Of a stretch of 31,663 nucleotides of DNA, positions 27,545 through 31,663 are shown one piece after another (position 1 is the stretch's first letter; each line of letters begins with the position of its first letter). The stretch is from JBBQZO01 sp038207625 (GTDB lineage: Bacteria > Pseudomonadota > Gammaproteobacteria > Burkholderiales > Burkholderiaceae_D), in contig JBBQZO010000047.1 of the NCBI GenBank assembly GCA_038207625.1, positions 1 to 31,663 on the forward strand, read 5' to 3'. The notes beneath the pieces are model-generated. The model ran no database searches, was not told where the DNA came from, and worked only from the letters and a program-made list of their open reading frames with translations. The translations under genes and the position numbers were made by a program.

Positions 27545-28848
27545 GCACAAACACCGTCCACCTCACGCTGCTGCCGCGCAAGCGCCCTTTAAAAGTGCTG
27601 TTCATCCACCAGAACTTTCCTGGTCAGTTTGGCCGCATCGCCCAGAGCCTTGCGCGCGACCCAAACTACGAGGTGCTGGCCGTCGGCAAACATGGATGCC
27701 CCGGTCTGGCGGGCGTACGCACTCTCACCTACAAACTGCACCGCGCCCCGGCACGTGCGACGCATCACTACGCCCGACCTTTCGAGGCAGGCATCCTCTA
27801 CGGCCAGGCATGCCTGCGCCTGCTGCTGACCCTCAAAACGCAAGGCTTCGTGCCGGATGTTGTCGTGGCCCACCCCGGCTGGGGCGAGACCATGTTCCTG
27901 CGGGAGGCGTTTCCGCATGCGAAGCTGATCCATTTCTGCGAATTCTATTACCAACCGGATCACGCGGATGTCGGCTTCGATCCCGAGTTTCCGGCCACGC
28001 TAGACGATCGAGCGCGCGTGCGCGCCAAGAACGCGCTGCAGTTGCTCAACCTCGAAGCCTGCGACATTGCCGTGTCGCCGACCCAGTGGCAAAAAAGCCT
28101 GCACCCCAAGCCCTACCACGACAAGATCCACGTGATCCACGAAGGCGTGGACGCGGACTACATGCGCCCCGATCCACAGGCCAGCTTTACGCTGCCAAAC
28201 GGCAAGGTGCTGCGCCCGGGTGATCCCGTCGTCACATACGTCGCGCGCAACCTCGAACCATACCGTGGCTTTCATGTATTCATGCGCGCTCTGCCACAAC
28301 TGCTTGCGCAGCATCCAACGTGCGACATCGTCATCGCCGGTGGCGACGACGTCAGTTACGGTGCCCGTGCCGAAGGTGGCGTCACTTGGCGATCCAAAAT
28401 GCTACGCGAAGTAGAGATCGACCTAAACCGCGTTCATTTCCTCGACCGCATCGCCTATGCCAGCTATCGCAGTCTGCTGCAAGTTTCCGCGGTCCACGTT
28501 TATCTTACGTATCCATTCGTGCTGTCGTGGTCGATGCTGGAAGCGATGGCGTGCGGATGCTTGTTGATCGGTTCGCGCACCGCACCCGTTTGCGAAGTAA
28601 TACAAGATGGCAAAAATGGCATGATGGTCGACTTCTTCGATGTTGATGCGATCGTGGAGGAAATTTATCGGACATTGGGCGGCGACGCACACGTTGGAGG
28701 GATACGACAGCGTGCGAGGGAATCGGTCAAGGCGATTTATCCGGTCGATAATGGAATCTCAAAATATAGGGAAATTATTGATGGTGCAAATAAGTCGAAA
28801 CACTTTCCGGCGACAGTTTTCGATGATGTAACCGTTGGTGCAGAATGA
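27541..28848 (+). CDS. GT4-family glycosyltransferase
   Basis: A 435-residue, soluble GT-B fold enzyme expected to transfer a sugar from an activated donor. The N-terminal domain starts with VLFIHQNFPGQFGRIAQSLA, a hallmark of one GT4 subgroup. The C-terminal domain has VTYVARNLEPYRGF and the donor-binding segment SWSMLEAMACGCLLIGS, followed by EVIQDGKNGMMVDFFD. The ATG overlaps the hlyD stop by 4 nt, so it is translated with the secretion genes. That coupling suggests it glycosylates the secreted substrate or a surface component tied to it; this is inference, and the sugar is unknown. Base composition shifts toward AT in the last ~200 nt. The gene ends at the border with the rearranged region. 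Confidence 0.9.
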   Translation: MSTNTVHLTLLPRKRPLKVLFIHQNFPGQFGRIAQSLARDPNYEVLAVGKHGCPGLAGVRTLTYKLHRAPARATHHYARPFEAGILYGQACLRLLLTLKTQGFVPDVVVAHPGWGETMFLREAFPHAKLIHFCEFYYQPDHADVGFDPEFPATLDDRARVRAKNALQLLNLEACDIAVSPTQWQKSLHPKPYHDKIHVIHEGVDADYMRPDPQASFTLPNGKVLRPGDPVVTYVARNLEPYRGFHVFMRALPQLLAQHPTCDIVIAGGDDVSYGARAEGGVTWRSKMLREVEIDLNRVHFLDRIAYASYRSLLQVSAVHVYLTYPFVLSWSMLEAMACGCLLIGSRTAPVCEVIQDGKNGMMVDFFDVDAIVEEIYRTLGGDAHVGGIRQRARESVKAIYPVDNGISKYREIIDGANKSKHFPATVFDDVTVGAE

Positions 28849-28966
28849 AACTACCCAGTTTTTCATTGAAAAAATAGAAGAAAAATTACTGGTCATGTCA
28901 AGGAGGATGAAATGTGCAACTTCGCAACAAAAGGGGGCAAGCTCGATTTATTCAATTTATTGTACT
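28838..28966 (+). pseudogene. Possible truncated gene start at rearrangement border
   Basis: A short frame overlapping the glycosyltransferase 3' end reads MQNETTQFFIEKIEEKLLVMSRRMKCATS before running into the repeat cluster and soon stopping. The early residues look protein-like (charged, helical), whereas the part after about residue 30 is encoded by repeat DNA. An alternative frame has an ideal AGGAGGATGAA site ahead of an ATG at 28912 but only 19 codons. I read this as the 5' remnant of a lost gene cut by the repeat, with low confidence. Confidence 0.25.
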
Positions 28967-29021
28967 TGTAGTTAATCGAGCCTGACCCCTTTGTTGACCC
29001 CTTTGTTCGTGATCCCTTTGT
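28925..29021. repeat. REP-like imperfect inverted repeat with tandem TGACCCCTTTGT units
   Basis: The left arm (28926-28948, containing AAGGGGGCAAGCTCGATT) and right arm (about 28974-28994, containing AATCGAGCCTGACCCC) are imperfect inverted repeats around an AT-rich loop. The right arm end is repeated: TGACCCCTTTGT at 28983-28994 and 28995-29006, then TGATCCCTTTGT at 29010-29021. The GGGGTCAGGCTCGATT-like core differs from the REP-like element at 23531 but has the same style. No transposase is adjacent. Confidence 0.7.
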
Positions 29022-29031
29022 TCTTGTTCGT

Positions 29032-29073
29032 TCGCCGGTACAAAAAGCCATATCCGAATCGGCGCATGAATGA
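29032..29073 (+). pseudogene. Relic of an HlyD 3' end
   Basis: Fourteen codons read SPVQKAISESAHE-stop, matching the last residues of the intact HlyD upstream (SPVQKAVSESARER-stop at 27500-27544). At DNA level about 36 of 42 bases match, with one 3-nt gap. The match starts abruptly after the tandem repeats. It is best explained as the tail of a second, diverged adaptor gene whose body was deleted, or as a partial duplication of the existing one. Confidence 0.7.
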
Positions 29074-29155
29074 TAGCGGTTCACCTGATCGCATTCGCTC
29101 AATAGCGTTGTGCAGGGCTCTAAGAAAACATTCGAAAACCCCAAGAAAGATTTAT

Positions 29156-29617
29156 ATGAAATTCCAATATTATATTTTCATCGCGTGGCTAGGTCTTTCA
29201 ACTGGCAGGCTTCAAGCGGCTAGTTTCGACTGCACGAAGGCAACGAGTGCGGTCGAAACGCTAGTGCGTAACGATATGAAACTATCAACTCTTGATGATG
29301 AGTTAGCGCTTGCTTACCGCGCGGCGACTAAACGTGCAGCAAATAAAGGCATCGTATTGGCCGCGCAGAGATCATGGCTTAGTGCTCGAAGCACCTGTGC
29401 GAATGTTGAATGTTTGAACATTCTCTATACGCAACGTATTTCTAGTTTGCGTCCGCCTCAAGACGTTGTAATTCAATCCGAAGAGCCTGCGCGAGACGTG
29501 CAAAATTATCCAATTTCGGCGGGTTGGGACTATACAACAGAGGGGGGGGAGGTGGAACTGCTGCCTATAAAGTTGGAGAAGACGATACTTTGTGCAATCA
29601 ACTTAAAACCTTCATGA
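29156..29617 (+). CDS. Secreted LprI-type (DUF1311) protein, apparently frameshifted at a G8 tract
   Basis: A 153-residue frame starting with a signal peptide (about 1-21, cleavage after RLQA). The DUF1311/LprI domain (about 24-98) shows SFDCTKA, LSTLDDELALAYRAA, AAQRSWLSARSTC and CLNILYTQRISSL. By family knowledge LprI-like domains include lysozyme inhibitors; activity here is not established. The usual second cysteine (IC-D) is replaced in LVRND, leaving C26, C81 and C86. After a G8 run (29542-29549) the frame continues only 22 codons and looks non-native. One extra G, or a -1 ribosomal slip, joins it to the frame at 29524-30303. A weak AAGAAAGA precedes the ATG. Base composition is clearly lower in GC than the left of the window. 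Confidence 0.72.
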   Translation: MKFQYYIFIAWLGLSTGRLQAASFDCTKATSAVETLVRNDMKLSTLDDELALAYRAATKRAANKGIVLAAQRSWLSARSTCANVECLNILYTQRISSLRPPQDVVIQSEEPARDVQNYPISAGWDYTTEGGEVELLPIKLEKTILCAINLKPS

Positions 29618-30303
29618 ATCGCGTGGCGCCTAAGTGGACCAATCTTAACAGTCGCTCTGGTCAAGGACTTATGGGAAATAGCTGTTCTACGGCAGCACGG
29701 TTTTTGCCAGGTTTCGTTGAGCCGCCATGGACGGACCTCAATCCGCACCTCCACTTGGCACTGATTGCGCGCCTGATGCGATATCAAATGGAAGGCGCAA
29801 GGGTGTATTTCGGTGCAGACGGCTCAGTATACCGTAGAGACGATACTTACTATCAGGAGGAGGCGCGCAAATTTATTAAAGGTGGCGGGCGCTTACAATA
29901 CTGGAAGACTCGGCTAGTTGACTTTGGAGCGGATCCGGTCGATCTCGTCGATCGGCGCTTGCCAGTCGGTGATCAGCATGTCATTCAGCTTCGCTATGTA
30001 GTTTATCGAACAGAAGGTCAGAAGGTTCTTGGAAAGTTGCCTAGAGGTATGTGCAATAGGCCTACTTGGCGTGGATCTACATTTTTAGTGACCGACGATT
30101 TGAGCGGCCCAGATCCTCATATTTTGGATGGTGGTCCTGTTGGAGTGTTGTCGTCCTCAGCAGTGCTTATTTATCAAGGTAAACCTATTGTGCTGAATGA
30201 TGGTGGTGACGAGATCACGGTTTTTAAAAATTGGGATAATGGCCGCCTTGCCCCTATTTGCACCCTTGCCTATCCATATTACAAATTCAATCAAGGAGAA
30301 TAA
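29524..30303 (+). CDS. Four-cysteine domain protein of unknown function, probable C-terminal half of the LprI gene
   Basis: Up to 259 codons, without a signal peptide of its own. It is a paralogue of the protein at 30711-31454: shared segments include EPPW, GGRLQxWKT, GSTFxVTDDLxGPDP and four cysteines at matching places (DTLC, GNSC, RGMC, APIC). Similarity begins before the first internal ATG (29614, which overlaps the LprI stop by ATGA), and the first conserved Cys also lies before it. That argues the true product is a fusion LprI-domain + this domain, made through the G8 tract, not a separate gene beginning at 29614. The function is unknown; export and two disulfides are inferred from the paralogue. 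AAGGAG at its 3' end serves the next tiny ORF. Confidence 0.68.
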   Translation: MGLYNRGGGGGTAAYKVGEDDTLCNQLKTFMNRVAPKWTNLNSRSGQGLMGNSCSTAARFLPGFVEPPWTDLNPHLHLALIARLMRYQMEGARVYFGADGSVYRRDDTYYQEEARKFIKGGGRLQYWKTRLVDFGADPVDLVDRRLPVGDQHVIQLRYVVYRTEGQKVLGKLPRGMCNRPTWRGSTFLVTDDLSGPDPHILDGGPVGVLSSSAVLIYQGKPIVLNDGGDEITVFKNWDNGRLAPICTLAYPYYKFNQGE

Positions 30304-30305
30304 TT

Positions 30306-30398
30306 ATGACAATTGCGTGGAGAGCCGCATCGGGAACTTTCATCGAAACCCTTTACAAGACGATTGGCGTTCTCGAGACCCCGGTTGAGTCGGAGTAA
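30306..30398 (+). CDS. Small ORF (30 aa) following the four-cysteine protein
   Basis: The frame MTIAWRAASGTFIETLYKTI... encodes 30 residues. It starts 2 nt after the upstream stop with an ideal AAGGAG 7 nt before its ATG. Its N-terminus matches the pattern of the tiny ORF after the paralogue (M-x3-W-x-A-x2-3-G-x-F). It stops right at the edge of the third repeat cluster, so it may be the truncated start of a longer gene. Function unknown. Confidence 0.5.
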   Translation: MTIAWRAASGTFIETLYKTIGVLETPVESE

Positions 30399-30399
30399 A

Positions 30400-30610
30400 A
30401 ATTGGGGACGTAGAAAAATTGGGGACGTAGCGCATTTTCTCTAAGACGAAAATAGGGGCCGTAGCGCATTTTCTCTAACGCGCGGTGCGCCCGTGGGGCC
30501 TCACTCAAAAAATGCGCTACGTCCCCTATTTTTAAAAATGCGCTACGTCCCCTATTTTCTACGTCCCCTATTTTTTCTTGGCCCCTTTGTCCTACTCCTT
30601 TGTCCTACTT
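30400..30610. repeat. REP-like cluster with six copies of a GGGGACGTAG core
   Basis: Three forward cores (GGGGACGTAG at 30404-30413 and 30421-30430, GGGGCCGTAG at 30455-30464) and three reverse complements (CTACGTCCCC at 30517-30526, 30543-30552 and 30559-30568) form nested inverted repeats. Longer shared arms include CGTAGCGCATTTTCTCTAA (twice) and AAAATGCGCTACGTCCCCT (twice). The segment ends with two CTTTGTCCTAC copies (30585-30595, 30598-30608). This resembles a clustered REP/BIME array and no transposase is adjacent. It separates the two paralogous secreted-protein units, in a gap of about 310 nt with no gene. Confidence 0.8.
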
Positions 30611-30710
30611 TGTCTCTAGCTTATGGTGCACGTCACTATTTATAAGAATAAGAATTGTTTTAATTTTCAGATCGATGGCGATTTATTTTAACGAAATGAC
30701 GGAGTGAAAA

Positions 30711-31454
30711 GTGAAAACAAAATCAAATAGAAAATTTTTGTTGTTGGGGGGACTGTTTCTGTCTCAATTAGTTGCTGTGGCGCAGGTTTTTGCTAGGGAT
30801 TGGATTCATCGTTACCCAAACGATGGAAACGAGAAGTTGTGTAGCGATGTTCGAAAGAGGCTAAATAAATTCGCCTCTGATAAGCGGCCTGGGCAACGGT
30901 GCCCTTATGATGTAATTGCAACCTATCCTGGCTTTAGTGAGCCGCCATGGGAAGAGGTCGACATAAGTAAGAATGAAGAACTTCTCGTCAAGTTGGAAAA
31001 ATATGCACAGATTGGGCCTGAGGAATATTTTCGTAACGCATCGTCGCCTGATCAGGACAAGGGTTATCGTTATAGAGCTAAATTATTCATTGAGCAAGGC
31101 GGTCGTTTGCAGGTTTGGAAAACAAAATTAACTCGACGTTATGGTTCCGATTCAATCCAATTGGATAAACAAACCGTCGTGCAAATGCGCACTTCGTTTT
31201 CTGCCATGTCCAACGGTGGCTCGTGCGCGGGAAAACCTAAGGTGGCTTGGCAGGGCTCAACTTTCATTGTTACAGATGATTTGGTTGGGCCGGATCCTAA
31301 GGTGGATCCTTCCACATTTGGTATGCTGCAAGGGCACACGATATATCTTCTAGGAAGCGTCCCTGTTCTAATTAGCTCCGACTCGATTTCGCGCGAAACG
31401 GAACACGGAATTGATGTCTACTGTAGTTTCATTTTTGTGGATGGAAAAAAATAA
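30711..31454 (+). CDS. Secreted four-cysteine protein of unknown function (paralogue)
   Basis: A 247-residue protein with a clear signal peptide (about 1-29, KFLLLGGLFLSQLVAVAQVFA then RDW). The mature part carries four cysteines (EKLC, QRCP, GGSC, DVYC) at positions equivalent to those in the 29524-30303 frame, consistent with two disulfides in the periplasm or outside the cell. Shared motifs are GFxEPPW, GGRLQVWKTKL and WQGSTFIVTDDLVGPDP. Unlike its neighbour it lacks an LprI domain. The GTG start at 30711 has GGAG 6 nt upstream. I do not recognise the family. The stop overlaps the next tiny ORF (TAATG). Composition is AT-rich relative to the left of the window, suggesting horizontal acquisition. 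Confidence 0.75.
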   Translation: MKTKSNRKFLLLGGLFLSQLVAVAQVFARDWIHRYPNDGNEKLCSDVRKRLNKFASDKRPGQRCPYDVIATYPGFSEPPWEEVDISKNEELLVKLEKYAQIGPEEYFRNASSPDQDKGYRYRAKLFIEQGGRLQVWKTKLTRRYGSDSIQLDKQTVVQMRTSFSAMSNGGSCAGKPKVAWQGSTFIVTDDLVGPDPKVDPSTFGMLQGHTIYLLGSVPVLISSDSISRETEHGIDVYCSFIFVDGKK

Positions 31455-31573
31455 TGGCACTTAATTGGCAGGCTTCACCAGTTGGAAATTTCGAAGATGT
31501 TTTTTTTGACTTGGCGGTTTCGAATTCCAAGCGCAACACTGGGTTAATTAAAAGTGTTCGTCGAATGTTGTAG
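31454..31573 (+). CDS. Small ORF (39 aa) following the paralogue
   Basis: The frame MALNWQASPVGNFEDVFFDL... encodes 39 residues and overlaps the upstream stop by one base (TAATG), as expected for translational coupling. A purine-rich GGATGG stretch about 8 nt upstream could be the ribosome-binding site. Its first twelve residues resemble the tiny ORF after the other paralogue. It may be intact or a truncated remnant. Function unknown. Confidence 0.45.
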   Translation: MALNWQASPVGNFEDVFFDLAVSNSKRNTGLIKSVRRML

Positions 31574-31663
31574 CAGTGTGATGTGCTGAGTATAAACGAC
31601 GAGCGGTGATTCATATCCGAGCCTTGCTCTGGGGCGCGTGTTGAGCGACAGGGCAATGGCATC

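Noticed and set aside
30400..30610. CRISPR or integron-like array in the third repeat cluster
   Set aside because: Copies occur in both orientations at irregular spacing as nested inverted repeats, which fits REP/BIME elements rather than an array.
31429..31662. A 77-codon minus-strand frame at the right edge
   Set aside because: It overlaps the end of the secreted paralogue and the tiny ORF, and has no domain or start signal.

Overview
This is a GC-rich, densely packed chromosomal segment that looks like a betaproteobacterium of the Oxalobacteraceae type (Massilia, Duganella or Janthinobacterium-like). That assignment is inferred from codon use, an FNR with a 4Fe-4S cysteine set, large hybrid kinases and repeats resembling beta-proteobacterial REP elements; no rRNA or housekeeping marker confirms it. 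About 23.4 kb on the left is ordinary high-GC DNA. From about 28.7 kb rightward the DNA becomes AT-richer, repeat-laden and accessory in character.

Left block (minus strand, 169-5627): an FNR-type oxygen regulator. Upstream of it, transcribed the same way, is a four-gene two-component cassette: PAS-PAS kinase, single-domain receiver, receiver-PAS kinase of the NarX/DesK type, and a NarL/LuxR response regulator. The four genes overlap by 4, 4 and 11 nt, so they are almost certainly one translationally coupled operon. The 552-nt gap before fnr holds an 18-bp palindrome that may be an operator. Bases 1-168 hold nothing I can support as a gene.

Middle block (plus strand, 5879-23402): a very large DUF748/AsmA-like envelope protein with repeat-expanded low-complexity segments, then a sensory island. 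The island starts with a membrane hybrid kinase with GAF and three receivers, a CheR methyltransferase, a receiver-less CheB methylesterase and a second hybrid kinase; these four are joined by three successive ATGA overlaps. A receiver-kinase fusion and a seven-TM, Cache-like hybrid kinase follow. Chemoreceptors, CheW and CheA are absent here, so the CheR/CheB pair probably serves the kinases or receptors encoded elsewhere.

Right block (plus strand, 23403-31663): a (GCCACC)9 microsatellite and a REP-like double hairpin mark the boundary. Then come a type I secretion ABC transporter with a dead C39-like domain, an HlyD adaptor, and a GT4 glycosyltransferase coupled to HlyD by ATGA. No TolC partner or RTX-type substrate is visible. 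Beyond this the sequence is a patchwork: a second REP-like cluster, a 13-codon relic of another HlyD 3' end, a secreted LprI-domain protein apparently frameshifted at a G8 tract from a four-cysteine domain, a third repeat cluster, and a paralogous secreted four-cysteine protein. Each paralogue is followed immediately by a tiny ORF with a similar N-terminus. This tandem secreted-protein/small-ORF arrangement is the least explained and most interesting part of the window.
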